The notes below the pieces were generated by a model. It had not been told where the DNA came from. It did no database searches and saw nothing but the letters and a program-made list of their open reading frames with translations. A program made the translations under genes and the position numbers. Of a stretch of DNA of 64,000 bases, positions 1 through 13,544 are shown piece after piece. The stretch's first letter is position 1. Every line of letters begins with the position of its first letter. Source of the DNA: Epiperipatus broadwayi (Eukaryota > Onychophora > Udeonychophora > Euonychophora > Peripatidae); NCBI GenBank assembly GCA_028023455.1, contig JAQFVV010006231.1:2811478-2875477 (forward strand), read 5' to 3'.

Positions 1-3000
1 GTCATATATATATATTAATTTGCTAGACTGCTCTAAGGTGTTATTTGAATGGTAATGGGGAATTCCAATAGTATATAGTTTAATATATATGTTTATTGTT
101 GTTTTTTAATTATAATTTTAAAAAAACTTAATATATGATTTGGAATAGTATTTTTGAACCTTAATCTCTAAAAAATATTAAAGAATGCAGGGACTTGAAA
201 CATATTTAAAAATTTGTCTAAGAATAACAGATAATATTTGACATAACTGTTTAAACAGATAGTCTGAAACCAATAAATGAAAGTATTGTATTACATTTGT
301 TAAGTTGTGTAATACATATGTAAATTATAATACTAAATTTTATATTATAAATAGTGTTGCTTTTTATTAAGGATTCAAATATTGTTATCTTAAAATAGTT
401 TGAGGCATTTATCACTTTAATATATGATAGTTGGCAGTTCTTCAGTTAACCAGAGTTTAGAAAACATTCATATGAATCTTATTAATACCATATAAGACAT
501 TTATATTATATTTGATTTTGTTTAATATATTTAGAAGCATTTTTACATGATATAAAGGAGGTTATTTTACAATTGACTTTATTAACATTTGGATGAGATA
601 AATTCACTCTTCAACTTGCTTTGTGAATGTAGTTTTGGACCACAATTCAATGTATCATGATTTTTTTGATATTCTATCTTTAAAAACACTAGGCATACCA
701 GCTTTTTTTTTTATATATATAATACATTTCCAGCTTTTCCAAATTTTAAAAGCTATTGCTTGAGTGATTATTGTATCAGATGGAAAATTGAAATTATATT
801 TTTCCCAATGATGGCAGTATTTTCACTATTTTCTTCTTCCCTGTCATCTGATTCTTCTTCCCAAATAGGTTGATGTTGTTATTTGTTTGTTTTTTCCTTG
901 GAGATGAGAGTTTATGTTCATGTTTTATTAATATGAACAGAGCTACACTATGATGTTGTTTGGAAAATTTTTAATTTTTTGGATATTCATGGAGCCTACA
1001 ATATAAAAGATTATAATTTCAAAGAATTTCCATAGTTATAATATGTTATGGCATAAGGTTAACCTAGCTCTTCAAATATTAATGATTTTCTATGGATTCA
1101 TAATACATATACTGCCATCTATTGCTTTGTATTTGTGACTTTTACTAGGCCTATTATTTTTTGCAATTTTTGTCCAAAATATGGTAGAATGTGATCCTGA
1201 TATTGATTGTGTTAGTGCTTTTAGAAATATAATATATTTTTCATTTAATTCTTTGATTAGATATTCTGCAATGCTCTTTTGCTATTTTGCTTTATTTTTA
1301 ATAGAAATGAAAGTGGAGAGTGAATTGTGTTATATTTTTTAATATTATGGATAAGTTTATGTAGCTGTTTAGAATGATCAGCATCTGTATCTTTTATCTG
1401 ATCCTCCAGCAGTTAATCCACATGATTTATGTATGAATTTTTCTTTTGATTCTTTTTTAGTAATTGCAAATATTTTTATTCCAGGCTTTCTCATGAGCAC
1501 ATTATGATTTTAAATTTTTTGGTTACAATCTTTAAATGTTCATAATATAATCATTATGACTTTTATTATTAGGTAAAGAACTTACAAGTTATTAGTTTAA
1601 GCTTTTATTTGGGCATCCAGATTTTGTTGAACTAAAAAGCATTTATCAGTGTTTCTTTTCGAGAATTCCTTCTTGCGATTTACTCACAAAAAAGTAGATT
1701 GTTTTTCTCACTTTTCAAGAGTTATGTTTTTGAGACAAAAGTAAAATTTATTTTTCTCATTTCTTTATAAATTTATTTCTTGGAAATCAATATCAAAATT
1801 AGTCTTGTTTTTATCAACAATTTGTAACGATTCGTATTTCCTGTTTTCATCGCAATACCTGGAAAATTTATAGATATAATACTTCCCTATGTAATAACAT
1901 ACTTTTTATGTAACATGTAAAAGTAAAATTTATTGAAAACTTTCATATATTTCTGAAATTTCGTTAGGATAAAAAATTGTCAATAATTTTAAAGCTGCAC
2001 GAATGTCCAGTTCGTTTGCCACGCATAAAATTTTCTATCATACATCTTTAGGCAATGTATGTAAATTTTTACTCTGAACAAACTGTACATGTTGATGCTG
2101 CAAGTCATGGTGTAGGGGTAAGGAAGAAAAGAGTTACCCTCCCCACCACATCACACAAGTGCAACTGCTCAAGTCACAATAGCATATCAGTGGTAAGACA
2201 TTAATTCAGATAATTGTGTTGATAATATAGCTTATGTGCTACTCACAGCCCACCTTTTTAAATGTATAAAATCTCACTAAATTTTTCCTATGCTTTATCA
2301 TTTTATTATGTAAATAAAGGTTTATTTAGTGAATTATTGTGTAATTAAAATTGTATAAGATTTCAGATTTCATGTATGTTGCAATTTGTACTGTATATTT
2401 TTTTTTTTATAAATTTAATTGAATCTTTCTTTTGTTTTACTTTCTGGTATATCATGAAAATAGAGAGATTTTTTTTTTTTTGTTCTGTAGTTCTTTTTTA
2501 AATATTTAAATTTAATTCATTTTGTTTTGTGTTTTTAGTCCACAAAGATGAACAAATTTTATAAAGAACTATTGGTCACATTTCAAAGGGATAGTAATAA
2601 TAAGGATTTGGCAATTTATAATCTTTGCAATAAGATTTCATCTTGCTAAGATTTTGTGGTGTATATATATTTATAAACAAAAAGATTCAAATATCAACAA
2701 CAACAAGTCAAATGTGATTTGGAGATCTCAGTAGCAATAATGTTTTTGAAATATCCAATAGTAATGAAATTAATATTTGAATTGGTAGCAATTGATAAGT
2801 TCTCATTTATTAAAATTACTAAAAGAGAATTTATAAGTCATAGCATGACTGGGAGAGAATCAATTTTTTATATAATTCTGAAAAATTGTGGCAGCTGGTG
2901 ACGGAATTTTACTAGCATAAAAAAAGAATTAATTATTTCATTCTGTAAGAAATTAAAAGATAAAGAATCTATTGATGAATAAATTAGTCCTTAAAATAAA

Positions 3001-5639
3001 AGATATACAGATATTTACATATATAGAAATTTTACAGATTCGTTGGTTTTGATTAATGGTAGTTGTTTTTATAGTTGCTAACATAACCATTTGCCATAAG
3101 CAACTATGCTATAATTATGATAAATATTTTGGAAACTTTTGTACATTGAGTAGAAGAAAGTTAGTGACAAATTTGAAGAAGGCAATAGTTTTAATGAAGA
3201 TGATTATTCTTTTTTCAAATATGAATCCAGTTTTTAATTTGAACTATTAAAAAAACAAAGTAGAAGTGGAAAATGTTACAGAAGATACAATTATAAGTAT
3301 ATAGAAAATTGTAAAAATATTCAGAAATTTTCCTATCAAAAATAGCATTTTTCAAAAATATGTATAAAAATATCAGCAAAAAGAACTGTCACTATTTTTT
3401 TTTTTAAGGATTGTAATGGGTGGAATAGCATGGACATGATGCTTAAATGCTTTTTGCAAATTAAATTGCTTGTAAAAATGGCATTCATGAACAGAATATG
3501 GATATATTGTGAAAGGAAAATTATGTTAAAATGACCATTGACTGTTTGACCTGAGAAAATTTTACATTGCCAAGTGTAGAAGAATTCTTCAGATTTTGCT
3601 TTTGAAATTAAAAATTAACAATAAAATAAATAAAAACTTCTTATTGTGATTAAAGTAGAAATAAGTAAAAGAACAATAAAAACATCATATCTCTCTAATT
3701 TTTTTTTTACAAAATCCTATCTCCAAAAAAAAAAAAATACATTTTTTTAAAATTTGAGTTGAAAAATAAAATTTACAAAACTGCCGAAGAATGATAAGTA
3801 GATTATTTGCTAGTTGTCAATAGTTTTTTTTTTCTGATGAAGAAGATATTAATCAAGTTTCAATCAATGGAAATGAAAAATTATCTCTTCAAGAACAATT
3901 AAATTGATCTATAACAGAAAGTATGAGAAAAGTGAAACCTGGATTTAATGGATTGATATGAGAGCAATATATATTGAACTAATTAGAAATATTTTGCCCA
4001 CAATAAAGCTTATGTCTACATAAAAGAAAAGTACATTTTTCTAAATCTAATAATTTTGTTACAAAGAAAAAAAGTCAAAGATTCAATATTACTTTGAAGA
4101 TGCTATGCTTTTTCTGAAATTTTGTCACAGTTGAATAATAATTACATAAAATTCATTTTCTATTTATATACTGTCTTTTGAATTAAAATCTACTCTCTAT
4201 ATATAAAATAATAAGGTGAAACATAAATGGAACTAGCTGGTGTAGTTTGCTAAAAATCCTGGGTGTAAATAGTCAACAAGCAATTAAAGTTGCCATCCTT
4301 ATAAAAAAGGAACAAACTGTTGTTAAAATCTCTGCAGAAATAGAGCATTTGTAGTAAAAAAAGTACAGTATCTAAAAAGATTTTACGTTTTAATTTAATA
4401 ATAAATTTACTCTGGTGCAATTTAATATACATTAAAGAAAAGAAGTTGCATTTTATGAAATACTTAATGTAACATACTTAATGTCGGAAAAATAGAACTT
4501 AATTTTGTAAGCCATTTTATACTTTTTGGTAAAATATATAAATGTAACTTATAGAATTTTTTTTTAAATTTCTTTAAATTAAATGTTCTTTTATGGGCTT
4601 TATATAAGTAATGGAAGTGGTGTTTCTAAAGTTGGGAAAAGCTTAAGATATTTGAATGTTTCAGCATTTTTTAATTTTGTTTTTGGGGGGAAATACTTTG
4701 AAAGCATTGATAATAATCTTTTTGTTACTATATTTTTTCATTTTTTATTTTTTTGGCAATAAATAATCTGCTTTCAGAAATAAAACTTAGAAATACATGT
4801 TTGCCCTAAGAAGTTTTACAAAAAAAAAAAAATCGTGACGATTTTATATATTGCGTTAAATGGGGGGGGGGGTAAATTCTACTTATAAGAGTTTAGTGTT
4901 ATTACAAGTCCAAAAATGCTCTCTATATATTATATAGAAAGAACTGTTAGAAATAAATAATTTTACATAGGCTTTGCTGAAAGGATGTGGGTGAGTGGAG
5001 CAAACCCCATGGTTGGACAGCAAAGAAAACGTGGCAGAGGGGGTAACCTTTAGTATTAAATAAAATATATAAATGCAATATTAAAGAGTGATATTTCATT
5101 GTTACATAATTTTTTAAACTGAATTTAAGTGGGTAAATAATATTTATATGTTGTAAGACAATCATCAAGATTTCTTGAGAAATAAAAGGTAACTATCAAG
5201 AAATCTTAAATACTAATATTCACAGATCTTTTAATATTTTCATTTTTCATTCTTTGCCTCTGAGAATTTTTAAAGAATATTTGAAAAATCACTGCTTATT
5301 AGATTCATTGGCTTGACTATCATGTGGTGTAGCATTTATAAGTGATAAATAGCAAATTGATGTTATACTTGTGTGATTAGTAAACAGAATTTTTCACTGC
5401 TTAAGTTTTTTAACAGTTGCCTTTTAACTGAACTCTACTAATAACATTAACTTTCAAGAGATTAGTGGTTTCAACATTGATGTTTTTTTTTTTTACTTTA
5501 TTTAAAACATTTGATCAGCATTCTTTGAACTTAACTGAAAGTTGGTTGAATAGAGTTGTAATAAATATTTTTGATAGCTTATTAATAAAGATAAATTAAT
5601 AGCCATTTCATTTTAATATTGTAAATTTTAGAAACAGTA
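1..5639. other. AT-rich DNA with no recognisable gene
   Basis: I see no host exon and no transposon I can name here. The longest open frames are about 60-75 codons, made of AT-rich low-complexity residues and interrupted by stops. There are many short poly-T and poly-A runs (for example near 2460 and 3720) and a run of G at 4862. A short acidic Ser-Asp-Glu-Glu-Asp stretch near 3833 could be decayed coding sequence, but it does not extend. Upstream PLD exons could be hidden here; none was recognised. Confidence 0.5.
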
Positions 5640-5790
5640 ATTCATTCTATTTACTTTTCTCCAGAACTGTCTGTTGTAAGAATGAGTAATCAAGAAGCAC
5701 TAGATTATAGTGTCATATTTAAATCTCTAAATTAGTTTCTGGTTGTTTGCATTCATCATTCAAAGCAATGGATTGCCGTTTCTAATGCAA
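5640..5790. repeat. Diverged copy of the ~330-bp repeat
   Basis: This stretch shares its order of landmarks with the three units at 7000-7900: a CCAGAACTGT-like stretch, then a TTAGTTTCTGG-like stretch followed by a CATCATTC-like stretch. It is an isolated, older-looking copy. The TAGTTTCTGG core is also the reverse complement of the conserved core of the hammerhead-like repeats further right in the window. Confidence 0.4.
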
Positions 5791-6270
5791 ATGATAAATT
5801 AAAGCCATGAGAATCGCGAGATATTTTGTTTGCTATATAACATTATAAACATATGATGAATTTTGTAATCCTTTTTAATCAACCTTTTGATTTTTTTTTA
5901 AATATGTAAATTTTAAACTTTATAATAAGTTAATAAATTAAAGCAAGCCTTTCTTGTATCCTGAATATATCTTATCTGTTTTTACTGTTCTTATGATTTT
6001 TGTAAACTAAAAAAAAAAAAACTGAAAATCAGCCAATTAAAATTTTATTTTTATAATGATCTGAAAAATAGGTTGAAATTAATTTCTGTTTATAATTATA
6101 AAATAAATTAATTCAATTGTAATGCTATTTTTTTATTTATATATGTGTATGTATATATCTTTTAAGTATTGCACTTATATATATATGATGATGATGATGA
6201 CAGTCTGAAATTGTTGATTGGTATTGATTTTGGAATTGTCTAAGTGTTAACTGGTTTTTAATATATATAC

Positions 6271-6734
6271 AATAAAATATATTCTACCAGAGTGTATAGA
6301 CAATTGCCAACTATTACGGTAATAAATGTTTGGTACGAAACAATATTTGTTATTTTGCTGAGTCAGGATTTTGATACAAAGTATCTTTATTAAAGCACTA
6401 CTATATTAAACATGTATAAATATACATCAAACTAGTTTCTGATTACCATAGATTAGCATATTTGCATGTGTAAATTGATCTGGCAGTTGATTATGTCATT
6501 AAATTAAATGACCAATATTTGTGAGAGGAATGATATTAGCTCTTATATTTATAGAGTTCTTAGAATTAATTATATACCAAGCTTCTTTTTTATTATTACT
6601 TTCTAAGCAAATAATGTTCACTATAGTCATGCTTTGTATCAAAATCCTGGCTCAGCAAAGTAACAAATATTGTAGCAAAGATTTATTACCACAATAATTT
6701 AATAATTGTCTACATACACGGAGTATATTTTATT
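6271..6734. mobile_element. Foldback element with ~115-bp inverted ends
   Basis: The left end (6271-6390) reappears inverted at about 6620-6734. Matching landmarks are AATAAAATAT on the left against ATATTTTATT on the right, and GATTTTGATACAAAG on the left against CTTTGTATCAAAATC on the right. The ~230-bp middle is single copy and contains CAAACTAGTTTCTG, a sequence shared with the other repeat families here. There is no ORF. It could be a MITE or a foldback retroelement; I could not define a target duplication. Confidence 0.6.
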
Positions 6735-6839
6735 ACATATTATCTATGGTATATACATATAATATAGTTTTTTAATAATTAAAAAAGCAAGTCATATATA
6801 ACGTGACGTTACTTTTAATAAGATTGTAGTTACAAAAAT

Positions 6840-6895
6840 ACACACAGAAAGCGTACCAATAGCTTGTTTGAGCTATTGGTACGCTCTCTGTGTGT
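6840..6895. repeat. Short near-perfect hairpin
   Basis: Two 25-bp arms (6840-6864 and 6871-6895) pair with one mismatch around a 6-base loop, TGTTTG. The core is GCGTACCAATAGCT against AGCTATTGGTACGC. It lies about 100 bp right of the foldback element and may be a separate small insertion. No coding content. Confidence 0.75.
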
Positions 6896-6999
6896 GAATA
6901 TAGTTTTTATACATACATATATATATATATATAGATATATTCTAAAGAAAGCATTACATGATTTCTATGCTTACTGATAATGTCTGCATTTGGAACAAT

Positions 7000-7900
7000 A
7001 ATTTATTCTATTTATTTTAGAGCTATATATTTTAAGTTTGAATAAATGAAATTGTTTCATTCATTCCTTCAAACTAGTTTTTGGCTATCGGCTATCTTCA
7101 GTGAGGAGTAGGATTTGAGCTCATATATTTAGTAGCCAATGTTAATACTTTGTACTATTAAACTAATAAGCTGAAATTCAAGAATCTTAAGGTTTTGAAC
7201 CCAAGTTAATTTTCTTCTTTAATAATAAAGATCTAATATTAATAAGTTCAGTAAGCAACTTTGGCATCTTGGCAAGGATTTACATACAGACAATGTATTA
7301 CAGGATATTTTATGTTTTCTATTGATATCTAAACTAATACTTACATCCACTTTATTTATTTTATTCCAGAATTATTTATTGTAAGTTAAAAATCATTGGA
7401 TCCTAGATAAGTGTCTAATTCTAAACCTTGAATAGTTTCTGGCTTTAATGAAAAGTAAGATTTAAACTTAAATATCTAAAAACCATTTGTAATACTTTGT
7501 AGTATCAAACTAATAGCCTGAGATTCAAAATCTTGAAGATTTTGAATCCAAGGCAATTTTCTTATACAATAATAAAGGTTTAATACTAGACTACCTTGGT
7601 AAGAATGGTATATATCAGACAATGAAAAACATGATTTTCTGTATTTACTGTTAATGTGTGTAATAGAAATTAAAATTCATTTTATTTATTATACTTCAGA
7701 ATTATTTATTGTAAATGTAAAAATCATTCATTCCTAAATGATAAGATCACACCTAGTTTTTGAATATTTTCTGGATTTTGGTTGTCTTTATTGAGAAATA
7801 AGTTTCTATTTATCCATCTTAAAATCACTTAATTCTATTATCTAAACTTGTAGCCTGAGATTTAAAGATTCTAGACAATGATATATAAAGCAAATTGTCT
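7000..7900. repeat. Three degenerate tandem units of about 330 bp
   Basis: Units start near 7000, 7353 and 7680. Each begins with TTTATTTATTT followed by an AGAATTATTTATTGTAA-like stretch. Each then carries a TAGTTT(C/T)TGG segment and, further on, AAACTAATAGCCTGAGATTC- and AATAAAGGTTTAATA-like segments. The first unit is best preserved around 7073-7110, where the reverse strand reads CTGAAGA, then AGCC twice, then an AAAAAC box: a decayed version of the hammerhead-like core seen at 33.8 kb. The units differ at many positions, so the array is old. Confidence 0.55.
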
Positions 7901-8484
7901 TAGATTTAAAATCTCTAAATTTTTAAAAGCCTATGATATTAGCTGAGATAGTAATAAAAACATAAATGTTACTTGTTAGATGTGTGGGTAGAAATTCTAC
8001 TCTTCGCTGAATATTGGGCAATAATCACATGCTAATATATAGATATGGATATAGTTCTGTTATTTAATATTCACTGATTAGTTAAATTTACAGTAGTAGC
8101 TTTAGAAAAGGTAAATAAAATAACCATGAATTTGGATATCTACAGATTAAGCCAAAATTACATTATTACAATAAAGATTATGCTATTGTGTATCCAAGAA
8201 ATGACCACTTTTTTTAAGGAAAAAAGGAAATCATTCATTTAACTTGATTATATATAAAATAATTTTAATTTAATTTATGGAATTTAAATTAGCATTCAAA
8301 TTTTATTTTCAAATTATACATTAGATAATAAAAATATGTTATTGTGCTTGCTGGATTATCGTCTAGTTATTAAGTTGCTGATGGCATCAGTTATGACAGA
8401 AAACATATGTCCAGCAGAGATTGATTGATATTTTTCATCAAAACATTGCTTTTGAATGGACACTAATTTTATATATATATATAT
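7901..8484. other. No gene seen
   Basis: AT-rich sequence between the tandem repeats and the LTR element. It ends in an (AT)n run at about 8470-8484, into which the LTR element inserted. Confidence 0.5.
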
Positions 8485-10145
8485 TGTACCGGGTCAAACC
8501 ACCGAAACCACTTACTTATACGTATATATAAGTTTTGGCCAGTTTCAAACTTCTTCCTAATACATTTATAATCTTATAAATGTTACGGGAACGAACTGGC
8601 ACGTTCGAGCAAAATGGGAGATCTTATTGACAGCTTTAACTATCAACAATGGCCCATCTCGGCTGCTAGATTCAAACCCCTACTATCCAAATATTTTATT
8701 TGTTTCGGGGTAAACCCCGAGGTACCAGCTAGTCTAATGACTAACGTATTCAGGCAGTAGGCTCATAATCCAGTGCTCGAAACATTCCCTAAAACTAGTT
8801 CAGTCTAATTTTAATTCAATAACAAAATTATACAAAATTAGTGGTGGAAAGAATTAATAAAAAGGTTGGTAAAAAGAATTGACCGACAAATAAAGTTTTA
8901 GTTTAAAGACATTTTATTTTAATTAACATTAATTAAGTTTAAAGATAATTTATTACCCAACATTAATTGACTAAATTTAAACATCTTTATAAATCTAATT
9001 TAACACACGCACATTTTTAAAGTAACACATTATAACATATATCTGGTGAAAAGCATGAATAATATGTGACATAGTTAAATTATCTCACATTCACACACAC
9101 ACACCTCAATAGTTCATTTTATGCATGCTTAAGAGTTCAAATTACTTTACTCAGTAGGATTGACGAATTACAGCGGTAGCTACTACGTATAAATGATAAT
9201 AAATAAATGTTTACCTAGGATTTTTGGAGCTTGGATATTGCTTGTTGTTGGTTGCTTCTGATGGAGTATATCTAACCAGTCAGATTTGGACGTTTCTTGA
9301 AGAGATTTTATGCGAATCCATTGGCTTTATTCTTGAAGACAGTTGAACATTTAATGGAGGATTTCTGAGTTGTTATGCAGACATTATTTCACAGGCAGGT
9401 TTTGATGATCTTGTTGGACTACAAAGCTGAAGCACGAGCATATATTTCCAAAAGTTGCTCAACAATGCATTTTTGTTTCTGAATACATAATAGAAACTGC
9501 ACTGTTATCTGAACGGAAACAAGACTGTCACTGCACACTAGACTGAAAAAACTGAACTCCGATAAAAATCTGGCTATTTATGTATCCGAATTGTTTTCGT
9601 TTTAATATCCTCCGGCAATAGGTGCAATAGGTGTTGTCAAAATTCCATTAGTAATTAATCCTATGACAACGTGTTTTTGATATATTTAATTAGTAGTAGC
9701 TTTTATAAACGTATTGTTTTTATATCTTTAATTAGTAGCCCACCACTGGTGTGGTTTTTTTTAATCTTTATTTAACTTAATAGCCATCACTGTGTTTTCC
9801 AAATATAATTTCTTTTTTAACTTTCATTTACATATTTTTTTTAAAAATATTATTCTAACACGCATACATTTATTTACACTCACATGCACATATATAATTT
9901 ATTATAATAAGCTTGAATGAAAAGCGATTTATATTTTTTTTAAATTTTAAATTACTTATTTTTATGAATACTAATTTAGAAAAACTTTACTTTCTTTTAT
10001 AACACTTTTAGTTTGACTTTAAGAAAACCCCCTTCCCACTTTTAATCTTTTATTTCAAACTCTTTTACGAAAGATTTTTTTTTATTTTAATAATTTTTTT
10101 AGACAAAATTATTTTATATACATGTGCCAAATTGGCCTTGGCACA
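8485..10145 (-). repeat. 3' LTR of the minus-strand element
   Basis: This copy (1661 bp) matches 13545-15190 along its whole length. It differs by a few substitutions per 60-base line in places, mostly transitions, plus small indels, including a longer stretch at about 9300-9320 that the other copy lacks. The differences mean the insertion is not recent. Confidence 0.85.
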
Positions 10146-10148
10146 TTA

Positions 10149-10164
10149 CACCCCCCTCCGTTTT
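10149..10164 (-). promoter_or_regulatory. Polypurine tract
   Basis: On the minus strand this reads AAAACGGAGGGGGGTG, immediately before the 3' LTR. This is the normal place for the plus-strand primer of an LTR retrotransposon, and it sets the element's orientation. Confidence 0.65.
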
Positions 10165-12429
10165 AGAGTAAAATGCGTCATTTTTGACCATTTTATCTCT
10201 TGCAATTTTAATTCTTGACTCTAAAGATTTATTAATTTATTATTTTTCTAAGTTAGCTTTTTAATATCTTTTACTTAATATACAAAGGGCAATCATTTTG
10301 ACTATCCTTTCCTTCTATCTATGCCGAATACATTGCTCACAATGATCTAAATCATGGATAATGACCACCGGGACAAACTAATTTTGTGGCACAGGGATCT
10401 TTTGGAAACGACACAGAAGCAGATTCGCTGACTTACACCGACTTACACGTGTATAAAATCGAAACTTCATTTGCCAATTCTCTTGATCAAACTTGGAAAA
10501 AGAAAAGGTCGCTGCAAAATGGCAGGAATTTTCAACTGTCCATTTTCGACTTACGCTTTGGAAAGAGGAATGATCCCTGACAAGTCCGTTACAAGTACTA
10601 AAATTTAACCAGTTGGCAGCTTTAAACATATATTTAACTAAATTTATTTATATACTACCCTCATCCCCTTTTGCTCTAGATAAATTCCTACACATGTGTA
10701 TATGTGCAGCATAATTCTACACCTACTAATATTCTAGATATCGAGTTATTACTGGACTTGCTAACAGGGAATCTATAATAAATAAATCCCTTTTTGCATG
10801 CATTATAAGGTGCAGCAGTGCCAAGAAAATAACCTAAAAGGATATCTGGGTAAATACATTTAAGATACGCATCATGAGGTATAGTATTTACCGAATATTA
10901 CCAGTGTATGTGCACGTATATACACATGTATACTTATACACTCTTAATACACCTTAGATTGACTTTATATTTTTATTATTAATCTTACAACATTATTTTT
11001 AAATTTATATGAACATTATTCTAACATTTGTATTAATCTAATCTCGAATATTATTTTCAACCCTTACTCAACTTTTTTATCTATGTGCATGTATTCAGAA
11101 AAACTATTTTACTTTATTACGATTCATTATTTACTCAACCTTTATTAACTTGCGTATATTCAAAAACAACTTACTTTACTACGATTCATTATTACACTGA
11201 TATATATATATTTTTGACTTGACTTTAAATCATTTATTTACTTCCTTTTATTACCATGTGTGTATTCACAAAAAAAAAAAATCTCTTAGTTTATCACGTG
11301 TCACTTTTTATTATTATTTACTACAGATATATTTACGCTTATTTATTTAACTTGATTTTATCGATTTTATTTTAACTATTTGACCTACTTATTTATTTAT
11401 GAACATTTTTCTTAATTAATATGTGCGTTGATCACTTTTCCTAAGTATTGACCACTTCAAATTCTTATTTTTCTAGAGTGCATTTTTAGTTTTTATTTTC
11501 ATCATTAGGTAATAAATGTAATGTTAAGAGAAGTAGGCAGCAAAGTATAAGGCAATTCAACACACAGATAGATTTTGTGCTGATTTAAACCAACTTTTAA
11601 TTTCTTGCGGAAGTCGTAACTACAGCATGGGCAACTGTTGTGCACAACGGATCATGTAAAGGGACTTTAAGATTGCGAATGATAGGACTATCTCTACTGC
11701 ACATTCGACTTACTAAAATATTTATTTTATTTGGTTACTGGGAATTTTTTCTCCAGATTTATTAATTTTGATATGCCAGGACTTTTCTACTGGCACATCA
11801 TCATCAGTATTATTTATTCTTCGCACTACCCATCCATAGAAACAAAGTCACCGCAAGAAAAGGCTTAATCCAACGAAAGTCAGCCCTGAAATTTATATCT
11901 TTGCCCAAATACTCGCACACACCTCAATCCTAATTTAATACACTTTTTTTTTTAATTTTATTTGATAATGTTTTATTTTCATTAATACTTTCATTATACA
12001 CTTATTTATTTCATTTTTATTTTTAAAGCGTTATTTTTACTCTCCCTTTTTTTGTAAAATTTTCATTTTGCTTGTCTATTTTGATTTTATACATTTATTT
12101 TGTTTGCGTCACACTCCGCTATGTTCTAGACTTATGAGCTGGGATATCAATATAATCGATAAGACATAATCGAGGGTTTTGACTTAAATTGTTTTAAAGT
12201 TGCTTTGACATTTTAAAAACTCTAAGATTGTTATTTTATTTTACTCAGACTAACTTTAATCATTTTTCATTATTCAAACTAACTTTGATACTCGTTTTTA
12301 CATTTTGCTTTTAAAAAAAACTATAGGTTATTTTTGTTTCATTAAACTTTGTTAAACATTTTCCATTATTCCAAGTCCATGGTCGTTAATAACTAGATCA
12401 AGCCGGCGAATCCGTCAGATTGCATAGTT
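10165..12429 (-). other. Internal non-coding part of the LTR element
   Basis: About 2.2 kb between the gag-like segment and the polypurine tract. Reverse transcriptase and integrase would be expected here in a complete element, but none of their motifs is visible. Overlapping ~60-80-codon frames on both strands at 10378-10629 have no family resemblance that I can see. Confidence 0.5.
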
Positions 12430-13090
12430 TTAATTTTTGTCTGGTGGCTCTTTATTATTCAGTCCTCCAAATAACTTTAGGGACCTAGTGTTACATGTTC
12501 CTTTTTCTATATTTCCTTTGGCTATCACAAAGGCATTGAAGTCAGTTTGAGGGATTATACTATATGGGCTTTTGTAAACCATCTGATTTTTTTTATAAAT
12601 GTGTTTCTGAGGATGACTCATGGAGTTATTTGTAATGTGCATGTTCACACTCAGCTGGTCTGGCTTTTTTATTTCAGTTTGTGGGCTATTTTGACTACGA
12701 TTTATCTGATTTACTTTTACAGTTAAATTTTTAACTTCAACTTTTATCTCTTCAATTATTTTTCTATCTTCTATCTTATTTTTTTCTATTACTTGGTAAA
12801 CAGTCTCTTTGATTTTCTACTTGTGTTTTAATCTCTTCTATTTCTTCCCTAATTTCTTCTTTTATTTTATTCTGGCCCATTTCGAGCTGGTCCTTTAACT
12901 TTTCAAGCATTTCAGCTTGCCCTTCCAATTTACTCTTCATTTCATTATTTTGGTTTTTAAGCTCTTCGGCTATTTTTTTATATTCTTCGGCCATTTCTTT
13001 TTGTTTTTCAAACATGCTGGTTAGTAAAGCTATGATTTCTCTTTTTTCCTTGTTGGGGCTATTTTCTATATTTTTACCTTGAGTCTCCAT
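12430..13090 (-). pseudogene. Gag-like coiled-coil ORF, frameshifted
   Basis: The first open segment runs 13090 to 12776 (104 codons, starting METQGKN). It is rich in Glu, Lys, Gln and Leu, with a heptad-like pattern over roughly residues 25-95, the type of coiled coil found at the N-terminus of many retrotransposon Gag proteins. Around 12780 the frame shifts; an open segment in another frame continues to 12430 and ends near a Lys-Glu-Pro-Pro-Asp-Lys-Asn tail. There is no zinc knuckle or major homology region. It sits directly downstream of the 5' LTR in the minus orientation, where gag belongs. The gag label rests on position and composition, not on a recognised family motif. Confidence 0.5.
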
Positions 13091-13544
13091 TTTGGCTTTA
13101 TTTTTATTTTTTTTTAATTTATAATTTTAAACACTTTACTTTTTTATATTATTTTTCTTTAATATTATATTTTATTCATGCTCATAAGTTTACTAATTTC
13201 TATTTTATTTATTTCTTACTAAACTGGAAATACACGCTGACTCCACCCCTCCTTTGTCCATTTTTCTCCACCCGATCTTAATGCTTTAACTCCGCCCAAA
13301 CATCCAACTGTCTCTGATTTAACATAATGATTTATTTTAGATAACGTAAATAGTGTAACTCTCTTTTCATTTAAAGAAAACAAAGTTTTCGGTCAATTCT
13401 TTATTTTTTAAAAAAAAAAAATTTAAAACGCTTTAACATACGTAATTTAGCTTTTGTATAGAAAGTTTTTTTTTAAACAAGAAACAAAGTATTTATTTAC
13501 TATTGTTTCTTAGGTCCAGCCCCAAACATTGGGAAAGCCATTTA

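Noticed and set aside
2719-3250. Possible transposase relic around two 60-64-codon ORFs
   Set aside because: The residues look like decayed protein, but no motif could be tied to a known transposase family.
10378-10629. Overlapping plus and minus ORFs inside the LTR element
   Set aside because: Neither has gag, protease, RT or integrase motifs; both are short and probably due to slightly higher GC content.
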